Source: Clostridium sp. CAG:678 (lineage in GTDB: Bacteria; Bacillota; Clostridia; Oscillospirales; Acutalibacteraceae). From it: DNA of 56,675 nt. The DNA lies in assembly GCA_000431535.1 (NCBI GenBank), contig HF991822.1:141209-197883 (forward strand), read 5' to 3'. Each line of letters opens with the position of its first letter. The first letter of the stretch is position 1. Below the pieces are notes generated by a model that saw only the letters and a list, made by a program, of their open reading frames with translations, did no database searches and was not told the DNA's origin. This document shows, piece by piece, positions 49,916 to 56,675 of this stretch. Both the position numbers and the translations under genes were made by a program.

Positions 49916-50605
49916 ATGCCTGAAGAACAAAATGAAAATGCACAGCAAAACAGCTCTTCACAGTCTGATTTTGAAACCGGTTCCATTACCGTTAAGAAAA
50001 ACGGTCATTTTATTCATTGCCTAACAATTATCGGTCAGATCGAAGGGCATTATATTCTGCCCAGCCAAAATAAAACAACCAAATATGAACATGTGATCCC
50101 GCAGCTTGTTGCCATTGAAGAAAGCGCAGAAATCGAGGGGCTTTTGATCATACTGAATACAGTCGGCGGCGATGTGGAGGCAGGCCTTGCCATAGCGGAG
50201 CTTTTATCCACCATGAAAACGCCCACTGCGTCTCTTGTGCTTGGCGGCGGTCATTCTATCGGTGTGCCGCTTGCGGTTTCTTGTCAAAAAAGTTTTATTG
50301 TTCCGAGCGCCACGATGACCGTTCATCCCGTAAGAATGAACGGGCTTGTTCTCGGCGTGCCGCAAACGCTGTCTTATTTTGAGAAAATGCAGGACAGAAT
50401 TGTAAATTTTGTGGAGAATAACTCAAAAATATCCGCACAGGATTTCAGAGCTCTCATGATGAAAACGGGTGAACTCGTTATGGATGTGGGCACCGTGCTT
50501 GACGGTGAAGGCGCCGTTCAATGCGGTCTTGTGGACGAGCTTGGTGGGCTTTCAGATGCTTTAGGCTATCTGAATGATACCATTGAAAGAGAGGGCGCTG
50601 AATGA
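49916..50605 (+). CDS. tepA: ClpP-like serine protease TepA (sporulation cluster)
   Basis: A 229-residue ClpP-fold protein. [20 protein letters not shown] is the oxyanion-loop region, [12 protein letters not shown] carries the nucleophile Ser, [10 protein letters not shown] the His, and [20 protein letters not shown] the C-terminal part. An acidic, Gln-rich N-terminal extension precedes it. TepA (YmfB) lies beside ylzJ and spoIIIE in Bacillus, and the same order, with one insertion, is kept here. RBS AAAGGAG precedes the ATG. The stop overlaps the ylzJ-like start by ATGA. Confidence 0.9.
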   Translation: MPEEQNENAQQNSSSQSDFETGSITVKKNGHFIHCLTIIGQIEGHYILPSQNKTTKYEHVIPQLVAIEESAEIEGLLIILNTVGGDVEAGLAIAELLSTMKTPTASLVLGGGHSIGVPLAVSCQKSFIVPSATMTVHPVRMNGLVLGVPQTLSYFEKMQDRIVNFVENNSKISAQDFRALMMKTGELVMDVGTVLDGEGAVQCGLVDELGGLSDALGYLNDTIEREGAE

Positions 50606-50820
50606 TTTGGTCTGTGGTAAGTGATAACGATATCTTTTTTAATTTTCAGAATGCAGCAGCAGTCGTTCGCAAGGGGCGTTCCAGCAATCCTTATGATTAT
50701 ATAAGGTGCGGGTTCAGCTTAGACAATGCAGCGATGTTCGGAGGTAAGAATATTGTCGATTATAACAGCGATATTTCAGGCAATAGGCCAAGTGTTGACC
50801 TATCTTTTTCCCTTGTCTGA
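50602..50820 (+). CDS. YlzJ-like small protein
   Basis: A 72-residue ORF coupled to tepA through an ATGA overlap. The start [15 protein letters not shown] resembles the N terminus of YlzJ-like proteins, and the position between tepA and spoIIIE is the YlzJ position. Its last 68 bases overlap the uppP-like gene in another frame, an unusually long overlap, so the true end or the reality of the gene is not certain. Function is unknown. Confidence 0.5.
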   Translation: MIWSVVSDNDIFFNFQNAAAVVRKGRSSNPYDYIRCGFSLDNAAMFGGKNIVDYNSDISGNRPSVDLSFSLV

Positions 50821-51619
50821 AAGCGGCCATTCCGCTATATTTCATGATTTTGCCGGAAGGTATACCAATAATTGCTCTGAATTAACAGGGCTTATACATA
50901 TCGGGATTGCAGTCGGGATCCTCATTGCTTTTTACAAAGTGTTTCTCAAACTCGTTTTTGAGTTTTTTTCAACAGGAAAAGAAATCTTTACCAAAAACTT
51001 TGATATCAAAAAAACGAATAATTCAAGAAAATTTATGTACTACACATTTATTCCGTACATATTTATGCTGATCTATCTGATCCCGGTCGGCGGGGGCAGA
51101 AATATTTATTCTCTTCTTGATTCCTATTCGTATGACGGAAACCTTATTTCAGAGGGCATTTGTTTTTTAATCAATGCCGTGCTGTTACTGCTTGCGTCTA
51201 TAAAACTTGCAAAAAATGAAAAAGGCGTGCAGCTATCCGCGCCGGCAGTTCTCGTAACTTCCGTGCTCATGTTTTTTGCGATTCCCGTCTCCGGTCTCTC
51301 CGTTTGCGCGGTGGTCGTTTCCGTGCTCGCTCTTTTCGGAATCAACAAAAAGATCGCTTTCCGGTATTTTATCAGTCTGAGCGTTCCCATTCTACTGGTG
51401 CGCGGGATCATAGAGATCGCTCTGTGCGTGACTTATATCAATATCGTTACGGGTATTATCGGTGTGATTATCGCAATTGCGTTTTCTTTTTTCATTTCAA
51501 AACTTTCGTTGTATTTACTTAAAAACAATTTTTATAAATTCTTTTCCTATTACGGCTTTGCGGTCGGCGGGTTAAGTGTTATTATCGGAATTATTGAAGT
51601 TGCTATCAGCAGCAGATAA
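50753..51619 (+). CDS. UppP/BacA-like membrane protein lacking catalytic residues
   Basis: A 288-residue polytopic membrane protein with the undecaprenyl-pyrophosphate phosphatase layout. [16 protein letters not shown] aligns with the family's LTEFLPISSTGH, and AFRYFISLSVPILL with the AAARFSFLLAIP segment. The catalytic glutamates are replaced (Glu17 by Gln, Glu21 by Tyr in E. coli numbering), and the essential Arg of the GTSRSG motif is lost (IPVSGLSVCA); His30 is kept. It is therefore probably not an active phosphatase. TTG 50753 is the start: GGAGGT lies 7 bases upstream, and the conserved N terminus begins there. Confidence 0.75.
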   Translation: MSIITAIFQAIGQVLTYLFPLSESGHSAIFHDFAGRYTNNCSELTGLIHIGIAVGILIAFYKVFLKLVFEFFSTGKEIFTKNFDIKKTNNSRKFMYYTFIPYIFMLIYLIPVGGGRNIYSLLDSYSYDGNLISEGICFLINAVLLLLASIKLAKNEKGVQLSAPAVLVTSVLMFFAIPVSGLSVCAVVVSVLALFGINKKIAFRYFISLSVPILLVRGIIEIALCVTYINIVTGIIGVIIAIAFSFFISKLSLYLLKNNFYKFFSYYGFAVGGLSVIIGIIEVAISSR

Positions 51620-51628
51620 GAGGAAATT

Positions 51629-54151
51629 ATGGCGGCAAAAAAATCAACAAACAAAAAAACAGGCAGAACCGTAAAAAAAACGCAGGATAAGCGCAGGCAA
51701 AATGCCGATATCAACAGAATATCCGGCGTTCTGCTTTTTGCACTTTCTTTACTTTTCCTGTTTATTGCCATCATAAAAGGGCAGGGCGCATGGCTGTTTA
51801 TACATAATGTATATGTGGGTCTTTTCGGCATGTTTGCGGCGTGCGTTTTTCCTGTGCTCACTATGGTGATCACTGTTTTGTATTCCCTTAAAGAACAGGA
51901 TCCGAAATTGATGGCAGTGAAAGGCGCGGAAAGCGTGATCATGGTACTTCTGATCTCATCCTGCATCCATATTTTTCAAAATCAGCCGGGGGAAGTCTTT
52001 TCCCAGTCTGTTTTGGATTCGTATAATTTGGCACCGTCTTCTTTTAACGGCGGGCTTTTCGGTGCTGTGATCGGCTGGCTTTTGCTGACATTCGGCAAAG
52101 CGCCTGCAGTGATTGTCGATATTCTTTTAATTTTCGTTGATTTTATGTTTTTAAGCGGAATTACCATTATTCAGTTTCTGCGCGGTGCAGTCAAGCCTGC
52201 CAAGGCTACTTATGAGAAAGTGCAGCCGGTTATTGAAGAAAAGATCGAACAGAGAAAGCGAAACCGGGCGAGCATTGATGTTCCGCTGGATGGTGAAACG
52301 CCTGTAAAACCGGACGAATCAAAAAAGGAAAAAAGCAAAAAAGCCGGCGGCACAGAGCAAATGGAAGAGGTTGTTGCAACCCAGCAGATCATTGACGAGA
52401 TCAACGCCGCAAACGCTAAGAATAAGGCAGAACGTGAAAAGAAAAAAGCGAAATCTATTGACGAGATCGTTGAGCACGCTTCGGCAGAGGGCTCAAGTTC
52501 AAATCACGCTGAGAATACAGAAGCAAAGTTTGAGGTAACAAAAGAGCAGATGAAAGCCTCGGTTGAGGATTATACGATCCCGCCGGTCAGCCTGCTCAAT
52601 CTCGGCGAACATGCGTCAACAAAAGATGTCAGCGGCGAACTGAAAAGCAATGCGCAAAGGCTGATTGAAACACTGCACTCTTTTAACGTTGATGCTACGA
52701 TTACGGATATCAGCCGCGGCCCGACCGTTACACGGTACGAACTGAAACCCGCTGCTGGAATCAGAATCTCTAAAATCACCAATCTTGCGGACGATATTGC
52801 TTTAAATCTTGCTGCAACGCATGTAAGAATAGAAGCGCCTATTCCCGGCAAAGCCGCAGTCGGTATTGAGATTCCGAACACCGTTAAAAATATGGTGTAT
52901 ATGCGCGAACTGATCGATACGCCGGAGTTCGGACAGCAGCGTTCCAAACTTTCTGCCGGGTTAGGCAAGGATATTGCCGGTAACTGTGTGTATTGCGATA
53001 TTGCCAAAATGCCGCATCTTCTTATAGCGGGTACAACGGGTTCAGGTAAGTCCGTATGCATGAATTCAATCATCGTTTCCATACTTTACAGAGCAAAACC
53101 GGATGAAGTAAAGTTTCTGATGATAGATCCGAAACAGGTTGAATTTTCAAGGTATGCCGGTATTCCGCATCTTCTTGTTCCGGTTGTTACGGATGCCAAA
53201 AAAGCCTCCGGTGCGCTCGGCTGGGCGGTTTCGGAAATGCTTCAGCGCTATAATAAATTTTCTGAGACCGGTGTTCGTGATATAGACGGCTATAACAAGT
53301 ATGTGTCAAAGCATGAGGATATGGAGCCGATGCCGAAGATCTGCATTTTTATAGATGAGCTTGCCGATCTAATGATGGCTGCTCCGAAAGAGGTGGAGGA
53401 TTCCATATGCCGCCTTGCGCAGATGGCGCGTGCCGCGGGTATGCATCTTGTTATCGCAACGCAAAGGCCATCCGTTGATGTAATTACCGGTCTGATCAAA
53501 GCAAATATATCTTCCCGTATTGCGTTAACAGTTTCTTCGCAGGTTGATTCCAGAACCATACTGGACGCAGGCGGCGCGGAAAAACTTCTTGGAAACGGGG
53601 ATATGCTGTATAACCCCATAGGTGCAAGCAAACCGGTGCGCGTGCAGGGCTGTTTTATTGATGATGAAGAGATCGAGTCGCTTTGCGATTATATCAAGAA
53701 ACAAGGCGAATCTGAATATGATGAAAACATTCAGAAAGAGATTGAGGAGAAAGCCGTTAAAGATAAAAAGAATCCGTTTGAAGGGGAAGAGGCAGACGAA
53801 AACTATGATCCGCTGTTTGAAAAAGCGGCAGAGGTCGTAATCGAGACGGGGACGGCGTCCACTTCCTTTTTGCAGCGTAAACTCTCCGTTGGTTATGCGC
53901 GTGGGGCAAAGATCATTGATCAGCTCCAGGATTACGGCGTGATTGGGCCGCCGGACGGCAGCAAACCCCGTAAAGTCCTTATGAATCAGCAGATGTGGCT
54001 GGAAAAGCGCGCTTATGACAGCGGCAGGCAGTTTACCGCTGAAAATACAGAGCAGATGTCGTTTGATGATCAGGAGCGTTCAGAAAACGATTTTGCTGAC
54101 CAGTCAGCGGCTGATTTTGGAGAAGATATTATTGATAATCAAACGGATTAA
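51629..54151 (+). CDS. DNA translocase FtsK/SpoIIIE
   Basis: An 840-residue translocase. Four or so N-terminal membrane helices (to ~195) are followed by a charged linker (~200-320), then the RecA-type motor with Walker A IAGTTGSGKSVCMNSIIVS and Walker B KICIFIDELADLMM. QMARAAGMHLVIATQRPSVD is typical. The C-terminal gamma winged helix is GTASTSFLQRKLSVGYARGA. It pumps chromosome DNA across the division or sporulation septum. The tepA-ylzJ context favours SpoIIIE over a purely vegetative FtsK. RBS AGAGGAA precedes the ATG. Confidence 0.93.
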   Translation: MAAKKSTNKKTGRTVKKTQDKRRQNADINRISGVLLFALSLLFLFIAIIKGQGAWLFIHNVYVGLFGMFAACVFPVLTMVITVLYSLKEQDPKLMAVKGAESVIMVLLISSCIHIFQNQPGEVFSQSVLDSYNLAPSSFNGGLFGAVIGWLLLTFGKAPAVIVDILLIFVDFMFLSGITIIQFLRGAVKPAKATYEKVQPVIEEKIEQRKRNRASIDVPLDGETPVKPDESKKEKSKKAGGTEQMEEVVATQQIIDEINAANAKNKAEREKKKAKSIDEIVEHASAEGSSSNHAENTEAKFEVTKEQMKASVEDYTIPPVSLLNLGEHASTKDVSGELKSNAQRLIETLHSFNVDATITDISRGPTVTRYELKPAAGIRISKITNLADDIALNLAATHVRIEAPIPGKAAVGIEIPNTVKNMVYMRELIDTPEFGQQRSKLSAGLGKDIAGNCVYCDIAKMPHLLIAGTTGSGKSVCMNSIIVSILYRAKPDEVKFLMIDPKQVEFSRYAGIPHLLVPVVTDAKKASGALGWAVSEMLQRYNKFSETGVRDIDGYNKYVSKHEDMEPMPKICIFIDELADLMMAAPKEVEDSICRLAQMARAAGMHLVIATQRPSVDVITGLIKANISSRIALTVSSQVDSRTILDAGGAEKLLGNGDMLYNPIGASKPVRVQGCFIDDEEIESLCDYIKKQGESEYDENIQKEIEEKAVKDKKNPFEGEEADENYDPLFEKAAEVVIETGTASTSFLQRKLSVGYARGAKIIDQLQDYGVIGPPDGSKPRKVLMNQQMWLEKRAYDSGRQFTAENTEQMSFDDQERSENDFADQSAADFGEDIIDNQTD

Positions 54152-54174
54152 GGTTTGAAACGGAGATTTTGTTT

Positions 54175-54633
54175 ATGAGCGGATCTGATAAGCAAAAACG
54201 TTCAAACGGCAATAAGCAGAGCGATATTCTGGTAGGAGTAGCGCTTTTACTGCTTGCTGCCGTCTTTCTTTATGTAGGGTTTTCTCAGCCAAAGGTTTCT
54301 AATGACTATACGGTAACACCGAGCGAAACACAGGTCTATTCCCCGGAATTTGACAGCACTGCCCTCAGTAACAGCAGTACGGCGCAGGCGTCCTCTTCGG
54401 AGTCTTATGGCGCGCAGGAAGTTACGGATATTGCCGTTCACTTTCCGATCAATCTGAATACGTGCACAAGAGATGAATTAATGGCGATTGACGGCATCGG
54501 AGAGACTCGTGCAGATTCTATTCTTGCTTATCGTGAACAGCTCGGCGGATACACAAGTGTGGAGCAGTTAAAAGAGATCAGCGGAATCGGTGATACGCTT
54601 TACGCAAAGATCGCCCCTTACGTTACGGTATGA
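54175..54633 (+). CDS. comEA: ComEA-type helix-hairpin-helix DNA-binding protein
   Basis: About 152 residues. One N-terminal membrane helix (SDILVGVALLLLAAVFLYVG) is followed by a Ser/Thr-rich linker and a C-terminal HhH domain: INLNTCTRDELMAIDGIGET and YTSVEQLKEISGIGDTLYAK. ComEA is the membrane-bound receptor for incoming DNA in competence; many Clostridia keep it without proven competence. The SLBB domain present in some ComEA is absent. ATG 54175 is preferred to the TTG at 54169, which is too close to the CGGAGA site. It overlaps comFC by ATGA. Confidence 0.88.
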   Translation: MSGSDKQKRSNGNKQSDILVGVALLLLAAVFLYVGFSQPKVSNDYTVTPSETQVYSPEFDSTALSNSSTAQASSSESYGAQEVTDIAVHFPINLNTCTRDELMAIDGIGETRADSILAYREQLGGYTSVEQLKEISGIGDTLYAKIAPYVTV

Positions 54634-55331
54634 GCGTTATTCAGGAAATATCTGCCGTTTTTAGATCCGCTTTATTTACAAAAAGATGTGCGATCTGCGG
54701 TAAAACTATAGAATTTGACGAAATATTTTGCCATGAGTGTGCGTCAGCAAAGCACATAGAACTCCCTGTCTGCCTAAAATGCGGCTGTGAAAAAGCAGAC
54801 TGTATTTGTAAAAAAGAACACCACAAACCGGAATATAAAGCCGTTGTAGCGCCGTATTATTACCGAGATTCTATTGCACAAGGGATTCTAAATTGTAAAA
54901 TGCATGATCTGCCGCATCTCACAAAAGCGCAGGGAGCGGAGATCGCAAAAACGGTAAACTCGCTGTATGAATTGGTGAAATTTGATTGTGTTACTTACAT
55001 TCCGATGCGAAATTATGACGAGAAGTACAGGGGCTTTAATCAGTCTGCATTGCTGGCTAAAGAGGTCAGCAGAATTTGCGGGCTGGATTGCGCCGGCCTT
55101 CTGGTAAAAAAACGAAAAACAAAAATGCAAAAACGCCAGGGTGCCGAAAGCCGATATGTCAATATGTACAACGCGTTTGATCTTGCAAAAAATGCAGAGG
55201 TTGCCGGCAAAACCATTTTGCTGATTGATGATGTAAAAACCACCGGCGCCACGCTTTCTTCCGCGGCGCTGACATTGAAAGCATATGGCGCAAAAGCCGT
55301 ATATTGCGCTGTGTTTGCGATCGTAAAATAA
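54630..55331 (+). CDS. comFC: ComFC-type phosphoribosyltransferase
   Basis: A 233-residue protein. The N-terminal zinc ribbon has CAIC, CHEC, CLKC and CIC pairs. The PRTase domain has YIPMRNYDEKYRGFNQSALL and the PRPP loop ILLIDDVKTTGAT. ComF proteins act in the cytoplasm on incoming single-stranded DNA in competent cells, but the reaction is not settled. The usual helicase partner comFA is not adjacent. It is translationally coupled to comEA. Confidence 0.92.
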   Translation: MSVIQEISAVFRSALFTKRCAICGKTIEFDEIFCHECASAKHIELPVCLKCGCEKADCICKKEHHKPEYKAVVAPYYYRDSIAQGILNCKMHDLPHLTKAQGAEIAKTVNSLYELVKFDCVTYIPMRNYDEKYRGFNQSALLAKEVSRICGLDCAGLLVKKRKTKMQKRQGAESRYVNMYNAFDLAKNAEVAGKTILLIDDVKTTGATLSSAALTLKAYGAKAVYCAVFAIVK

Positions 55332-55341
55332 GGAAACGACG

Positions 55342-55737
55342 ATGACTTCTAAAGCACTGATCGAATACTGCTTAAAAAAAGCAGGCGCGTATCTGGATTA
55401 TCCTTTCGGGCCGCAGCTTGCAGCTGTGCGCGTAGGCAAAACAAAAGAGAAAAAAGGCAGAATTTTCGCGCAGTTTTTTGTGTTAAACGGCACGGATGTT
55501 GTTACTTTTAACTGCGATGTATTATCAGTCCAATTCTTTCGCGGCAAATATCCCGATGCCGTGCAGCGCGCTTGGCATGTGCCGGACGCGCAGCAGAACT
55601 ATGCGTTTACCGTTGCTGTTTCTTCTCTTAAAGACGAGATTTTGTTTGATATGGCGGATTGTGCGTATAATGCCGCAGTAAATAAACTGCCGAAATACAT
55701 AAGAAATGTCTTGGATGTGTGTAAAGAAGGCAGATAG
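55342..55737 (+). CDS. MmcQ/YjbR-family protein
   Basis: A 131-residue protein of the MmcQ/YjbR family (CyaY-like fold). ALIEYCLKKAGAYLDYPFGP is the typical N terminus; AQFFVLNGTDVVTFNCD and FRGKYPDAVQRAWHV follow, and MADCAYNAAVNKLPKYIRN is the C-terminal helix. The family is described as possibly DNA-binding with no firm role. It follows comFC by 10 bases and is probably the last gene of the tepA-to-yjbR run. Confidence 0.8.
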   Translation: MTSKALIEYCLKKAGAYLDYPFGPQLAAVRVGKTKEKKGRIFAQFFVLNGTDVVTFNCDVLSVQFFRGKYPDAVQRAWHVPDAQQNYAFTVAVSSLKDEILFDMADCAYNAAVNKLPKYIRNVLDVCKEGR

Positions 55738-55769
55738 GCAAAAGAAAAAGCAGTGCATTTGCACTGCTT
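55738..55769 (-). terminator. Terminator of the tRNA transcript
   Basis: On the minus strand, AAGCAGTGC-AAAT-GCACTGCTT is followed by TTTCTTTT. The hairpin lies at 55748-55769, just downstream of tRNA-Gly. Confidence 0.82.
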
Positions 55770-55772
55770 ATG

Positions 55773-55846
55773 TGGAGCGGCTGATGGGAGTCGAACCCAC
55801 CTGTCGAGCTTGGGAAGCTCGCATTCTACCGATGAACTACAGCCGC
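55773..55846 (-). tRNA. tRNA-Gly (anticodon CCC)
   Basis: A cloverleaf is readable on the minus strand: acceptor GCGGCTG paired with CAGCCGC, anticodon stem CGAGC/GCTCG with loop TTCCCAA (anticodon CCC), and a T arm with GGTTCGACTCC. The discriminator base is T, as expected for glycine. CCA is encoded (complement of 55773-55775). Confidence 0.95.
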
Positions 55847-55854
55847 GTCTGTTT

Positions 55855-55937
55855 TGGTGCGGGTAACAGGACTTGAACCTGCACGGTCGCCCACAAGATC
55901 CTAAATCTTGCGTGTCTGCCAATTCCACCATACCCGC
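55855..55937 (-). tRNA. tRNA-Leu (anticodon TAG)
   Basis: A class II tRNA of 83 bases on the minus strand: acceptor GCGGGTA/TACCCGC, D arm TGGTGGAATTGGCAGACACG, anticodon stem CAAGA/TCTTG with loop TTTAGGA (anticodon TAG), a long variable arm, GGTTCAAGTCC T arm, and encoded CCA. It is probably co-transcribed with the tRNA-Gly 8 bases downstream. Confidence 0.95.
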
Positions 55938-55995
55938 ATTTTTACTTATTTTATCATTATTTCTTAATGAAATCAATATATAAAAGGAGTATTTT

Positions 55996-56675
55996 ATGAA
56001 AAAATCGGTAAAAATATTTTTAAGAATCCTTGTTGCCCTACTGGTGATCGTGATTCTTGTGGGCGCAACGGCGGGTATTTATTATGCCGCGTCTAAATCG
56101 TGCACGCTGACCGTTAAGGTCAGAACGGATGAACAACTGCAGGAGATCAGCGGCTGGGGGACATCAGACTGCTGGTGGGCAGACGATATTTCGGACGAAG
56201 AGACAAGAAACCAGATCGCTAACCTGCTGTTTTCTGAAGACGGGCTGAATCTGGATACTTACCGTTATTGCCTTTACGGTGGATATGACCCTGATAATAA
56301 CGTTGTTACCAACGCATGGCGTTTAGGTGAAAGTTTTTATGTCTATAATGAAGAAACCGGTCAGTACGAGTATGACTGGAGCCGGGACGCCAATTCGCAG
56401 GCAATGCTGCAGGCGGCGCTTGACAGAGGGGTGGATACGGTGGTGCTTTTTGCAAATTCGCCGCATTATTCCATGTGCAAAAACGGCCGTTCCAGCGGAT
56501 CGGACAGCGGCAGTAAAACAAATATAGATCCAAGCCGCTATGCGGATTACGCAGATTATTTTCTTACGATTACCGAGCATTTTATTGACGAAGGCGTTCC
56601 GGTAAAATACATATCGCCAATCAATGAACCACAGTGGGGCTGGGGCGGTGAAGCGCCCGCGCAGGAAGGCTGCCA
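55996..56675 (+). CDS. GH30-type glycoside hydrolase, 3'-truncated
   Basis: The frame runs off the window; 226 complete codons are present. MKKSVKIFLRILVALLVIV is a signal peptide or membrane anchor. The catalytic domain starts with QEISGWGTSDCWWADDIS; LFANSPHYSMCKNG and YISPINEPQWGWGGE follow, the latter with the acid/base Glu of clan A GH30 enzymes. Subfamilies with this pattern include endo-beta-1,6-galactanases and related enzymes; the exact substrate cannot be fixed without the nucleophile region. AAAGGAG lies about 10 bases before the ATG. Confidence 0.85.
   Translation, partial: MKKSVKIFLRILVALLVIVILVGATAGIYYAASKSCTLTVKVRTDEQLQEISGWGTSDCWWADDISDEETRNQIANLLFSEDGLNLDTYRYCLYGGYDPDNNVVTNAWRLGESFYVYNEETGQYEYDWSRDANSQAMLQAALDRGVDTVVLFANSPHYSMCKNGRSSGSDSGSKTNIDPSRYADYADYFLTITEHFIDEGVPVKYISPINEPQWGWGGEAPAQEGC

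Noticed and set aside
1-56675. CRISPR arrays, insertion sequences, phage or integrase genes
   Set aside because: No regularly spaced repeats, transposase or integrase motifs, or att-like duplications next to the tRNA genes were seen.

Overview
The window is a gene-dense, moderate-GC bacterial chromosome segment that reads as an anaerobic, endospore-forming member of the Clostridia, probably a gut or rumen Oscillospirales-type organism. Pointers to this are a ferredoxin-dependent 2-oxoacid oxidoreductase, acetate kinase, lactate dehydrogenase, formate-THF ligase, Rex, a sporulation-type tepA-ylzJ-spoIIIE cluster, a T-box leader, GH2 and GH30 glycosidases, strong AGGAGG ribosome binding sites, and frequent TTG/GTG starts. 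No mobile element, phage gene, CRISPR array or rRNA was seen. The assignment to a clade is inference.

Layout. 1-1.7 kb: 3' end of a secreted repeat protein. 1.75-5.1 kb: T-box leader (specifier read as ATC, Ile) and a four-gene 2-oxoacid:ferredoxin oxidoreductase operon. 5.1-10 kb: structured intergenic region, DinB-like protein, pyrophosphatase, azlCD, MIF-like tautomerase, sirtuin and a transglutaminase-like lipoprotein. 10-14.6 kb: a short transcript with a 24-codon ORF, a GPH transporter with a very long charged tail, and a DUF3343/cysteine-desulfurase-like pair. 14.6-18 kb: cdaA-cdaR, convergent with rodA. 18-22.2 kb: fhs-tsaE-tsaB-rpiB and a GNAT protein. 22.2-26.5 kb: a lipoprotein, a membrane protein, then a thioredoxin module (trxA, Crp/Fnr regulator, NifX-like protein, trxB). 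26.5-36.7 kb: alr-femX, lacZ-comEC-holA-rnmV and tmcAL. 36.8-43 kb: ackA, a PC4-like protein, alaS-HIT-PRTase and ldh. 43-49.7 kb: a membrane-bound XRE regulator, and an acn-icd-rex-orf operon on the minus strand. 49.9-55.7 kb: tepA-ylzJ-uppP-like-spoIIIE-comEA-comFC-yjbR. The window ends with two tRNA genes and the start of a GH30 enzyme.

Themes. Redox control recurs: Rex sits with the oxidative TCA branch, and a Crp-type regulator lies between trxA and trxB, which share the same operator at the same distance from their -10 boxes. Cell-envelope genes are numerous (rodA, cdaAR, alr, FemAB-like, a UppP-like pseudoenzyme). Three competence-type genes (comEC, comEA, comFC) are present in two clusters.

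The most interesting points are the T-box in front of the oxidoreductase operon, the matched trxA/trxB operators, the XRE-3TM-Asp-box protein, the free-standing 24-aa peptide transcript, and a UppP-like protein that has lost its catalytic residues inside the sporulation cluster.
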